Under the pieces are notes generated by a model. The model saw only the letters and a list, made by a program, of their open reading frames with translations, did not search any database and was not told the origin of the DNA. Positions 9,527 to 21,200 of a DNA stretch of 64,000 bases are shown piece after piece (position 1 is the first letter of the stretch; each line of letters begins with the position of its first letter). Source of the stretch: Oidiodendron maius Zn (Eukaryota; Ascomycota; Leotiomycetes; Myxotrichaceae); the NCBI GenBank assembly GCA_000827325.1, contig KN832878.1, positions 744,001-808,000 of the forward strand, in the 5' to 3' direction. A program made the position numbers and the translations under genes.

Positions 9527-12500
9527 CTAGTAAATTTTAAACTCCGCAACAGTGGCTCCCACTTCCTTATTTAAGCCCTGTGTGCCCCAGATACTTAGCT
9601 TAACATATCTACTATCATAAGGCTTGCCAAAGACGCCAACGGTTCTATTTCTCTCTAACATTCTCACTTCTTTTATCCTTTCTGGCTCATAAGGAGCAGA
9701 GATATTAACATTATTCACTGTAAGAACCTCTTCCCATGATCCCGGGTCGTTTGATTCTGTTCCATGGGAGTTCTGAAGGGAGACGGAGAATCCCACAGGG
9801 GGGAAAGCACCCCAGCTGATCTCTACCCGAGATAAGCCTTTGATATAACTGCTTAGATCGATAATAAGGCTTGCCACATGAGATGATGATTTTGGTTGCC
9901 ACGTGGAAGAAGGTGAGCCATCGACAACGCTGAGGGGGAACTGTCCTGCGATGTATGTCGCATTAGATGAGACCGACTTGCACAATGCGTGATTTCCTTG
10001 CGAATTGAAACTCGGCCGTCTAGTCGGAATAATGAGAGATTTCTCTGGAGAAAGATAGTAATAGCCAGCTTCAGGATTATTCTCTCCTATCTGCACTTTG
10101 ATTCGTCTGTCGCAACTGTCCTTTGAGCATTGGCTGAGACTTTTTCTACAGTTTATCGTTGTGTGATCGAGTTGAATATCGACATCTAAAACAACCCCTC
10201 GCCACTTTATTCCATTTATTTGGACGCCTCCATTGCCGAGCTGAGGCGGTAAGGTTGGATCTAGATATAGTACATCCTGCCGAGGACGCATGCCGGTCAA
10301 TCCATGTGTGAAGATTTGTAGATAGCCACCATGGCCCGTCAAGAACGGAAACGCAGGTTCGGTTCCGCCGTTCTTGGATGCATCATCCACAATGAGTTCG
10401 GAAAATTGGTAAAATGGAAATCGGATGTATGGCTCAATACTGTAGAGAAGATAGGTATAGGACGCACACCCGGCGATTTGTAGTTGTGATTCGGAGATTG
10501 AATGTGCTGACCAAGTCATCTGAGGCCCAAAGGGAGAATTACGGATAGCATACTGTAAAAAAGCTTAGTACGTTGATTCCAGAGCATAGGTATATCATAT
10601 CTTACGTATTCCAAATTATTTCGAGCAATTTGAGTGCTGATCGCATAATCGAGTGGATAGCTCAGAAGCACTACATCTGCTTGCTTAATTTGAATATCAC
10701 CAGTCATACCCGTGTACTCTTCTATCAGATCACTATTACTATTCATTGGGATGGGGATGTCGTCAGCGATGGCCTTCCATACAGCGGGAATGGTTATATT
10801 GAGCAACTCAGCGGCTGCAGGTGCCCATGATCCGAGGAGGAGTTTGATTGCCGTATTAGTATAAGCTCCGTTATTGACCTGTATTGCATCCTCATCCTAA
10901 TTCGTTAGAATCTATGCTGCTTAGATCATTTGGGTGCCTCACAGGATCAGTAATAGCAAAGGTCCAGATCGTGCCTTGCGTATAGTTGAGGGAGAACTGC
11001 ACGAAATCCACAAACATCTCCGCGGCGTCAAAAATTATCGGCCATGCCTTTTCTCGAAGCCACTCAATGTCATTCGTATGAAGATAGTACTGCCAGTGAG
11101 CCAGCGCTATATCAGCGTTGATGTGGTATTGGTAGCCTGCACAGATTCCTTGCCATGCTATTAGATGCCGTGTTTAACATATAAAATATTACATCTATCT
11201 CACCGTTTCCAGTACAATTTCCAAATCTGCCACTTGTCCAGGGATATAAAGCGCCTGCAAACTCTCGAAACTCATTCGCTTTAATATTTGCCTTAGCTTG
11301 TCCGTGTAGCTTTGATCTGTAATTATTTATGCTCATTGCGCGATCCGGGTGAAGAGCAAAGAGAGAAGGAGCAACCCAAGTATCGGCATCCCAGAAAATA
11401 TACCCACCGTAGCTGTCACTGATTAGTCCGCTTGGGGAGATTGAATTATCGCCTAGTCCTAGGCCTTCTGCCCCGGGACGGAGGTTTGCTAGAAGGTGGA
11501 ATAAAGAAGCTCTTGCAATTTTCTGAACCTCCTTATTTCCAGGGACAGCAATATCCGCGCTTTCCCATAAATTCTCCCATGCCTCATTGTGCGACGAAAT
11601 CAAATTTTCCCAAGTCATCTTCTTTGCTTCCAAAGCCGCATTTCTAGCTGTTACTTGAGCAGCAGCTCCAAACGCATCAGTAGAAGCAATTCCCACATAC
11701 TTGTATACCGTACTCGACACACCTGCTCGTAATGATAGACACCAACTTTGGGCCACTGTACTTGCATTTGGGGATATCCATGGACTTGTGAGCTTTTGCG
11801 TTGATGCTTTCTCACAATCTCCTTTCCGCGCCTGCTGAGATGTCAAAAGTCGGACTGTGGAATATTCGTACGCGAGAACACTATCTTGCCCATTTGGGCT
11901 AATACTCGTCCAAATCAAGTCGCTCTCCGGTTCTGATGCTTTATTTCGAAAAGTTGACCTTGTGGCGCCTGCTCCATCCAACACATCTGTAATTGTGATA
12001 TCTACGTCTTTGCTTGCTATAAGGTCTAGAGAAACAAGTCCAAGATTTATTTCTCTTTGGTGGGCAAGAACCGTGTAGTTAATCTGAAACAGGGCATCGC
12101 TCTTCGTTGGTACCCACGTGGTATTAGTCTGCACGACACCATTGCGCAGTGACATAGATTGAAGGTATTCTCGTATGTTTGAGGCGTCGACACCCGGGAG
12201 GTAACTCTCTCCTGTTTCCGTTGTAATAACAAGACCTGTCCAATCAGGAATTCCGCTTATTACCGATTCTCCTCCCCTCTCCAGGTTAGGAGGCCATATA
12301 ATACGATTTGTACGGTTCTGAAGATCATAGAATCCGGCAATAGTTCCAAATGTGGCACGTGGCTCATCCAATGGCCAATCTACCGGAATTCAGCATAATT
12401 GAATGATATGGTGTAGAAACACTGACTATTTATCGACCAAGATTTTTCAGCTGTGCTTTTATTTTGCTGTATCCAGTATCCTACCCCTTCCGCTGGCAAA

Positions 12501-12763
12501 GTTTGCCCAAAATAACCATTTGCAACGTAGGGATACACTTGGTATTCATTCGGATTGAATTTTCCTGATTGCATCAACCAGTCATCCCCTCTATATGGCC
12601 AGATTTGAGCGTGTTTCTGACCAACCCACAAAGGACGCCATCGAAAACTCTCTAAATCGAATGGAGTGGCTCTAGAAAACAGGACTCCATAAACGACACT
12701 TGTGATTGCAAAGAGGGGCGCCAATAACATAAGACAAGGCGTGTTAGCGATATGTTTTCTCAT
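9527..12763 (-). CDS. acid trehalase, GH65
   Basis: Predicted to hydrolyse extracellular or vacuolar trehalose to glucose. Five exons, 12763-12427, 12379-11204, 11157-10943, 10896-10606 and 10552-9527, close in frame to 1,014 residues, the size of fungal acid trehalases. A hydrophobic N-terminal signal/anchor (LMLLAPLFAITSVVYGVLF) is followed by the GH65 N-terminal domain (VANGYFGQTLPAEG), then the catalytic barrel. The barrel has YIFWDADTWVAPSLFALHPD, GICAGYQYHINADIALAHWQ and TGMTGDIQIKQADVVLL. The C-terminal third is a beta-rich, discoidin-like module typical of these proteins. It is convergent with the acyltransferase gene (160 bp between them). Whether it belongs to the cluster is open; a role in carbon use is the default. 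Confidence 0.9.
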
Positions 12764-13429
12764 TTTCGCTTCCTGTATGTCCTATGTCTATTCAATCGCC
12801 ATCTGCCTCAAACCAGCGTCCAGCCTGAAGTTCAGAAGAACATGGTCACGTGTGGAAGCGCGCTACAATGCCCCACAAATTATGCTGTATATATCTATCT
12901 CCTGCGGAGGCCTTCTCTGGTAATGCGCTCGTAAATTTTCTTGTGGAGTTGAAGTCAGCAGGCGGTGTGAGTGGTGTTTTAGTGCACGCGCTTCAACAGG
13001 CCTTAAATGGTGTTCAGCAAGCTGACGGCGCAGCAAAAATAGGACCGAACGCCAGTAATCTGCTCCCCACATACAAGTGCTTATACAATAGAGGCGGAAA
13101 ATAAGTAAGTGGCCAGCATCCCTGTGATGTGCCATCCGTCTCCCATTCAAGCGCTTAGGGGGCGGACAAAAAGCCGGGCGACTAGGCCACATGTAGGATA
13201 CGGCCCTTAATAACCAACTACCTGATTTCTTCTTTCGCTGCAAGATTGCGAGTCTAATGTGGAATCGGTCCTTCCTCTCGGGGCCAAGAGGTGCAGTTGC
13301 CACGCGGTCATGCAACAAAGTGGCAAGACTCGTACTGTCCTTCTCCCCACCCACATCTTACTGGCTAGCAGTTACGATTTGTGCCAATACTAAGCGAGTC
13401 TCGTATTATAATTTTATCTAATCTAAATC
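12764..13429. other. spacer upstream of the trehalase gene
   Basis: About 670 bp between the trehalase start and the FSH1 stop. It probably holds the trehalase promoter. I see no gene or repeat. Confidence 0.4.
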
Positions 13430-14387
13430 TCAAGACGCCATTTCTGCTACGGTTCTAATCAGTTGCGCTATGCTCCTCATCTCATGGTATCCACGTGGGA
13501 AGTCATGTCCGTGAGCATGGATGTATTGCTTTGCGACTTCGGGAACACAGAGATTGTACAGTCCTTCCCCATGCTCCTTAAGATCTCCAGGGCACCGAAC
13601 GTGTAAGGTTGGGATATGGATGACTTTTCCATCCACCTCTGCATCCCACTTCGCCATAGCATAAGTTCCATTAGTCACTATGCGTCGACCATTTGGAAGC
13701 CTGCCTAATCGAACAGGAAGCACTTTGTCTTTGTTGACCCGATTGGGCTGAATCATTCCCATCATTTGAGCCTCCTCAAGTGGTAGCTCATGCAATGACA
13801 TGTCGCTGACAGTTTCTGTGAGGGGAAACACGTTGCCTGGCGTGCTGGCGTTGAAAAATATTCCAAACCGGAATGGCATCTCTGCAGGTGTGGCGTGCGG
13901 ATTCTGCTGCGAGAAGCGTAAGATTGTCTGGGCGGCTAAAGTACCGCCTTGTGAATAGCCAAGGATGCCATCAAAAGGGCCTTCTTCTGCCGCCACGTCA
14001 AGTACATCTTGCTCGGCGCTGAGAACGTCTTCGGGATCGAATGGATTGAAATACCCCCATAGCTTTGAAGTTGCAAACTCCTTAGTATGAAGAGACCAAT
14101 TCCCTTTCTTGTTTAGTGCTGGGAATATTATTTCCAAGAGACCAAGTACCTTCTGTATGTGGCATACGACCTTCGATAAATTCAAACTCAAAGTCGTCTA
14201 AAAGTGATCTAAAGCCAGCTGTATTGCACCAAAAGTCAATGTTTGTTCTTGCTTCTTTCCGCGCCTGCTGATATACCAGTCTGCATTTTGAAAATCTCAT
14301 GTCTTCTGTCAGTAAATTTGTTAATTTTCGTTGACTGCGACTTACATCATTGTTCGAACCCCTTCCATGGAGACAGAGAATCCTCAT
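13430..14387 (-). CDS. FSH1-family serine hydrolase, probable chain-release thioesterase
   Basis: An alpha/beta hydrolase of the FSH1 family. Three exons, 14387-14346, 14264-14150 and 14103-13430, close in frame to 276 residues. The N-terminus MRILCLHGRGSNND is the classic family start. The nucleophile elbow is GILGYSQGGTLAA, the acid is probably the Asp in LHVRCPGD, and the histidine lies in HAHGHDFPRG. It is divergent from the HR-PKS, with 838 bp between start codons. The PKS has no TE domain, and FSH1-type hydrolases such as LovG are known to release HR-PKS products, so release or editing of the polyketide is the likely role (inference from family and position). The 5' intron pair was inferred from frame and splice signals; the first intron (81 nt) is the less certain. 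Confidence 0.85.
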
Positions 14388-15225
14388 CCTTAGAAGAATA
14401 TCCGTATCTGTTCCAGAAAATGTAAAGAGCTTGAAATCCCCACTCTCTGTAGCACATTAGAATCCCAATTTGAATGACAGCTGCAATGACGACCTTGAGC
14501 TAGGCTCGGCATAAACTAACCCATGCCAACCGGGGTTTGACCAGCTGACAGGCATTCGGGGTCTTATCGCAGCAGCATGATGAGCCTATTCAAGATTAAG
14601 CAAGGGTCTCTAATTCGAAACTTTTTAGCGCCACGGCTGCTATGACATACGCCGCCGCCACATATACGAATGTCGGGGTGGTCCGTTTCGGAATTGGGGC
14701 AGGCCCACGACGAAGGAATGAGAAGCGCGCACTAACACACAAACCTAGCAATATGGGCCACGTACTCCATTTCTTGCCGTCACTTGATATATGTCCAGTC
14801 TATGTGTGGAGTATAGCATGCAAATAAGGCTAGACAGCAACGAGTCTCTCGCCAAGGGTGTGCCAGATGCAGTCTCATGGGTAGGTGAGAATAAGCCGGG
14901 CTTAGAAACCCGGAGGCAACTGACGCAGCTATGTGACGGTAGGATGCAGATTGCGCAAAGAGAACCAATGTGAAGCCACCGGACCTTCCTCGGCCTTCGC
15001 TGTTCCATGTAGTAAAGAGCTAAGATACCTGAGCACTTGGGTGGTAGCCAGGTCTAAGACGCTTCTGGCTCGAGCTAACCTGTGCGTTTTGAACGATATC
15101 TGGCAGTGCGACCTCAATTCAAAAATTTCTAGTGCGCTCTGTTTTCTCCAGGAGAAGGTTGACGACTTAGCAGGTTGCATTTCCCGATATCAGAGCTATT
15201 TCTGTGAGGGTTTTACGAATGCACC
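14388..15225. promoter_or_regulatory. bidirectional promoter, FSH1 hydrolase / HR-PKS
   Basis: 838 bp between divergent starts. Two CGG-type half-site pairs of the kind bound by Zn2Cys6 dimers are visible: TCCGTTTCGGA at 14682-14692 (CCG-N3-CGG, palindromic) and CCGGACCTTCCTCGG at 14979-14993 (CCG-N9-CGG). Such triplets also occur by chance. The window's own Zn2Cys6 gene at 24185-25889 is the natural candidate to bind here. Confidence 0.4.
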
Positions 15226-18200
15226 ATGTCCCCAATCTCCCATGACGGCAATTCTAGCACTGCCAACCAAAACGGACACAGTGATGCCTCCAACGGCGTT
15301 ACTATCAACGGCGATGGAGCCAGACTCGATGGCGGTAGCCATGTTAGCCATGTCAATGGCGCCTTCACGAATGGTAACACGGTGACACCATCTGACCCAG
15401 AACCGATGGCGATTATTGGAATGGCCTGCCAATTTCCTCAGGAGGCCGAAAACCCAGAGAAGTTCTGGGAGCTCTTACTCGAAGGAAGATCAGCTATGAC
15501 AGAGTTTCCGAAGGAAAAGTTGAATATTGACTCGCACTATCATCCTGATTCTGCCCATGGTTCTTCTGTATGTGTCAATCCCTACTCGGTATCACAACTA
15601 ACAAATAATAGATGAATAATCGAGGAGGTCACTTTTTGAAGAACAATGGAGCTGCTTTCGATGCTCAGTTTTTTACATTAACTAAGGTTGAAGTGTTGTC
15701 TATGGACCCGCAGCAGCGAATTCTTATGGAAAAGTAGGTCAAAAGTTTCGGGAAATGAGTACATGTAGCTGACAGGTGGACTACAGCGTGTATCTTGCCC
15801 TAGAGAACGGTCGGTATGTGCAAATTAACCTATAAACAAAGGCTCACATATATGTTTCTAGCCGGAATTTCCATGGATCAAGCAACCGCCTCCAAGACAT
15901 CAGTTTTTGTAGGTGCATTCACAAATGATTACCAAAAGTCCATTTTAGGCAAAGACCCGGATGTGACACTGAAGTACATGCCTACTGGGACCAGGTATGC
16001 CATAATTTGCAAATGTTAATATTATAACTAATAAAAAAAAAGTAATTCAATCCTTGCAAACCGTGTCAGTTGGTTTTATAATTTTAAGGGAACTAGTCTT
16101 ACCCTCGATACGGCATGTTCAAGCAGCTTAGTCGCTTTTCATCTTGCATGCCAGGACTTGCGTGATGGGCGGGCAGAGATGGTAAGTTTCCAGGTCTAGT
16201 AGTTTTCCGGAAAGTCTAACTCTGCTAGGCCGTAGTAAGCGGTGTAAATGTAATCGAGGATCCCGAGCTCTTCTATCGAATGAGTGCTCTTGGCTTCTTA
16301 TCCCCGGATAGTAGATGCTACAGCTTTGACCATCGAGCAAACGGATATAGCAGAGGCGAGGGTGTTGGTACTGTCATTCTAAAGCCTCTCAGTGCAGCCC
16401 TGAGAGATGGCAATACGATACGTGCTGTGGTCAGAGGTACCGGTGTCAACTCCGATGGCAGAACGCCCGGAATAACAATGCCGAGCAAGGAAGCACAGGA
16501 AACATTAATTCAGGACGTGTATTCAAAGGCTGGGCTTGATCCTAGAGATACCGAATTTGTCGAAGCACATGGGACGGGAACACCAGCCGGTGACCCGGTA
16601 GAAGCCGGCGCCATAGCCATGGGTTTCAATAGGAAAGATATGGCTACGCCTCTATATATTGGAGCTCTGAAATCGAATGTTGGCCATATGGAGGGTGCGT
16701 CTGGAGTTGCTGGCTTGATAAAGTCTGTTATGATCCTTGAAAAGGGCATCATACCACCCAACATAAACTTCGAAAAAGTTAACCCTAGAATACCAGTTAA
16801 TGAGTGGAATATCTCGGTACCTATCTTTCCCTTTTGGAGTATGACTGCGGGTCTAACTAGTAACAATAGTTTCCTCTGGAGCCGATGGCATGGCCCAAAT
16901 CCGGTCTCCGTCGGATCTCGGTGAATTCATTTGGTTTTGGAGGAACAAATGCCCACGCAGTTTTAGATGATGCATATCATTACCTCCAGGGACGCAATAT
17001 ATCTGGCCTTCATAGAACAATAACTTCCAAACCGACACTCAATACTATTGAATTTGAAAAACCAATCGACAGTCCAAAGTCTCGGCTCTTTGTTTGGTCA
17101 ACATCGGATGAAACAGGAACAAAACGATTGTGCGAGGCTTATCGTGAGTTCCTGTCTACCACAAAAGTCGTAATACCGGAAGATCGATATCTCGACGAAC
17201 TTTCTTATACCCTTGCCAAGAAGAGAACTTTATTTCCATACAGAAGCTACGTCCAAGCAACCACCTTGTCTGATTTGGTTACGAATCTTTCTGCTGAAGC
17301 AGGGCCACTGAAACCTCTGAGATCCAAAGCTAATACAAACTTGGGGTTTGTCTTCACCGGGCAAGGGGCTCAGTGGGCTCGAATGGGTATCGAGCTTCTT
17401 CAATATCCGGCATTCAAAAGAAGTTTTGAGCAGGCAGATGAATTTATCAAAACATTGAACTGTCCTTGGACACTGTTAGGTAAGTCCTCGCCATTCATCT
17501 GTTCTGGAGTGTCGCTAAAGGGTCCAGACGAGATCCATAAGGCTGCAACGGAGTCGCGCATCAATAGTCCAGCTGTCTCCCAAACAATGTGCACAGTCTT
17601 GCAAGTCGCACTGGTTGACCTTCTGGCAACTTGGAATATAATGCCGGCGCGAGTAGTTGGCCATTCTTCCGGAGAAATTGCGGCGGCATATGCCACAGGC
17701 GCAATATCGCGAGAATCGGCTTGGAAAGTAGCCTACTATCGAGGAGTAGTTTCATCCGCTCAATCAGAGTGCCAGGGTGCCATGATGGCCGTCGGACTCA
17801 GTGAGGATCTGCTACTGCCATATATGCAGAAAGTGAACTCGGAGTTAAACGGCGAGCTCATCATTGCCTGCTTCAATAGCCCCAAGAGCCTCACAATTTC
17901 CGGAGATGAAGCAAAAGTCGATGCGCTAAAGACTCTTCTTGATGCCGACGACATATTTGCTCGCAAATTGAAAGTCACGAATGCTTACCACTCAGCACAT
18001 ATGTTACCAGTAGCTGATGAGTATCTGCGTCTCATTGGAGACATCTCCTTGAAACCAAATGGCAGTCTGAAGTCTCACTCAACAGCTCAACATCCCCAAA
18101 TGTATTCATCTGTTTCTGGAAAATTGATTACGCCTCATGAGCTTAGCACTGGTCAATATTGGGTTGATAACATGATTAAACAAGTGCGCTTTTCTCAAGC

Positions 18201-21200
18201 TGTAGTTGAAATGTGCTCCCCGGAAGCAGGCCAGGGACGGCGACGTATTGGCAAAGGAGGCGATGCTCCTGTCCAGATGTTACTGGAAGTTGGACCTCAC
18301 CTAGCATTACAGAGCGCGTGTAGCGACTCACTCTCCGCCGCACAGCTTCCTACTCCGTACTCTTGTCTTTTGAAGAGAAATTTAGACGCAGTAACGTCCA
18401 CGCTCGACACAGTGGGAAAGCTATTTTGTTTGGGTTGTCCAGTGGACTTGCATGCGGTAAATCATACTTCTCACTATACTGAAGGCAAAGCGCCGCCGGT
18501 CAGAATGGCGATCGACTTGCCTGGCTATGCCTTCAATCACTCGCAAACATATTGGCCAGAAAGCCGACTGAGTAAGAACTTTCGCTTCCGAAAGTATCCA
18601 ACGCACGACCTTCTAGGGACATCCGTTCCCGATTGGAACCCGGCGGAGCCAAGATGGCGACATATGATACGATTATCCGAGAATCCCTGGCTTCGAGATC
18701 ACGAAATTACTGGGGCCGTGGTGTATCCAGGTGTCGGCTACATAATCATGGCAATTGAAGCCAGCCGACAATTGTCGGAATCCAAATCAGACATTACTGG
18801 ATTCCGCCTGCGTGATATCTCTATTAAAGCTGCTCTTCAGGTGCCAGATGTCGAAGATGGGGTTGAAGTGATTCTGTCAATGCGAGCAGTGACAGAATCC
18901 AGTCTCGGAGCATCTGCCATATGGCGCGAGTTCTGGATATCGTCATACAGTCCTGACGGCGAGACTTGGACTGAGCACTGCCGTGGAAAGATCTCTGTGG
19001 AATATAAGCGAGACACTGGTCCGATAGACAACGGGAGGGAAGCTGCTGGTATGCAGGAGATGTTCACGGATCTTTTGAAACAAACTTTGGAGAACTGCCA
19101 AAATGCGATTGACATGACGAACCTCTACTCTGAGTTGGAAACAATTGGACTCACCTTTGGTCCCTTGTTCAAAAACCTCTCGGAAGCAAAATTTGCTGGA
19201 GGTTACCAAGGCGAGGCGGTTGCGAAGGTGACAGTTCCCGATGTTGCTGACAGTATGCCTCGCAATCACCTCGAACCACACGTGATCCATCCTGCGACCA
19301 TGGACTCAATGCTACACATGTTCCTTGCGGCATTCCAGGATTTAACTGGAGGTGCCAAAATAGTTGAACCGTTGCTTCCTGTTTTCCTTCAAGAGGTCTG
19401 GGTATCTGCTGCTGTCGATAATACACCAGGCCACACATTCACAGCCCACGGATCTGTACGAAGAATCTCTCAGAAGAAGCTCCAAGCCACGATTACAGTC
19501 TGGGACAGTGAAGGCGTTGGCAGAGTGTCAGTTAGGGGCATGCAGGCAGTACCTTTACAAGATACAGCAATTGAATCTGCTGGAGACAGAAATCTTTGTT
19601 TCAATATTAAGTGGAAGCCGGATGTTGATCTTCTCGAAGCCGCCAATGGCCATGCATACTTTGAGAAGGCCTTGGAGCAGAATCCAGCGGATGAGGATGA
19701 GATTCTAAGAATGACTAAGGAATTGCAACTTGCGACAATTATATACGTGAGAGATGCAATCAAAGGAATTGAGAGTAATCCTCCTGAGGCCGGACTCCTA
19801 TGGTATCACGAGAAGTACATGGAGTTGCTTCGTCACTGGTGGTCAGAGTACGAGAATGGGCGCATTTTACATCAGAACCCTGAGTGGCAAGGCATCATGG
19901 ATGATCCCTATGCAACAAAAACATTTCTGGAACGCGTTGCAGTGGAGACTTTAGATGGGAAACTCCTCGCCCGATTGGGACCTAAGATGGTTCCTGTCCT
20001 TCGGCAGGAGGCCGATGGTATGTACCCCGAGATTGTATCCAAATGACCTCTATTGATCATATGCAGCCATTGAGTTGATGTTTGGTGACGATATTCTTGA
20101 GGTATACTATCGTGAAACAATAGGTACTGCACGGATTCAGTCGCAACTGAAGTCTTACCTAGAAACTGTGGGCCACAAGTGGACGAACTTAAAAGTCCTT
20201 GAGATCGGCGCCGGGACTGGCGGAACGTCTACCTCGGTGCTATCAAGTTTATGTCCAGTGGTGGATGGCAATTTAGACACCAAAGCATCAAGCCTTGGTA
20301 GTTATACTTACACAGATATTTCGGCAGGGTTCTTTGAAGCTGCTAAAGAAAAGTTCAGAAACTGGCGTAGTTTCATGAACTTCAAAACGCTGAATATCGA
20401 GAAGAATCCAATAGAACAAGGATTTGAGGCGGGTGACTACGACATTATTGTTGCGGCAAATGTAAGTTCCCGACCCCGAAATTATAACTCTTGAGGCTCA
20501 AAATGAATTGCTAGGTACTGCATGCTACAACAGATCTCAATGCAACTCTTGAAAATGTCAGAAGCCTATTACGACCGTAAGTTACTCCTTTTAGACAGTA
20601 AGAAATTCTAGCTAACAATCCAAGTGGCGGAAAGCTTATTCTTGTAGAGGGTACTCAACCAGAGGTTCGTTCTGAGATTAAATTATATCGTTAAATAGAA
20701 TCTGACAGAAATCATAGATGTTGCGAGGACCCATGTGCTTTGGGCTGCTTCCCGGATGGTGGCTAAGTACTGATATATTGCTCTGCACCGTATTTATATG
20801 AAACTGACGGTTTTAGGTATTGAGCCGGAGAGAAATCTGGGTCCACTTCTTCCAAAGCAGGGTTGGAATGAAATTCTACAGAAACATGCTTTCAACGGAA
20901 CCGAGCTTTTCCTGCAAGACAACAAGGACCCTGGCATCCACTTTCAGTCATTAATTATCTCAAGTGCAACACACGAAAAATCAGACATAGAAATCTTCAG
21001 TCAAGAAACTCTTGTTATCGTCTCTTCCTCAAACAAATCTACCGATATTGGAACGTCTCTTCAAAACCGCCTAAGGGAACTCGCTCTTGACAATGTCTCC
21101 ATCGTGGAGTATACCGATTTGGACAATCGCAATTTGAGAGAGACGACTTGTGTGGTCCTACCAGAGCTTTTCGATCCAATCTTGGCGGACATGGATACTA

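Noticed and set aside
16840-16924. Apparent frameshift in the PKS after the KS domain
   Set aside because: A 53-nt intron (16817-16869) with a good donor, CTAAC branch site and acceptor restores the frame and the conserved sequence [18 protein letters not shown].
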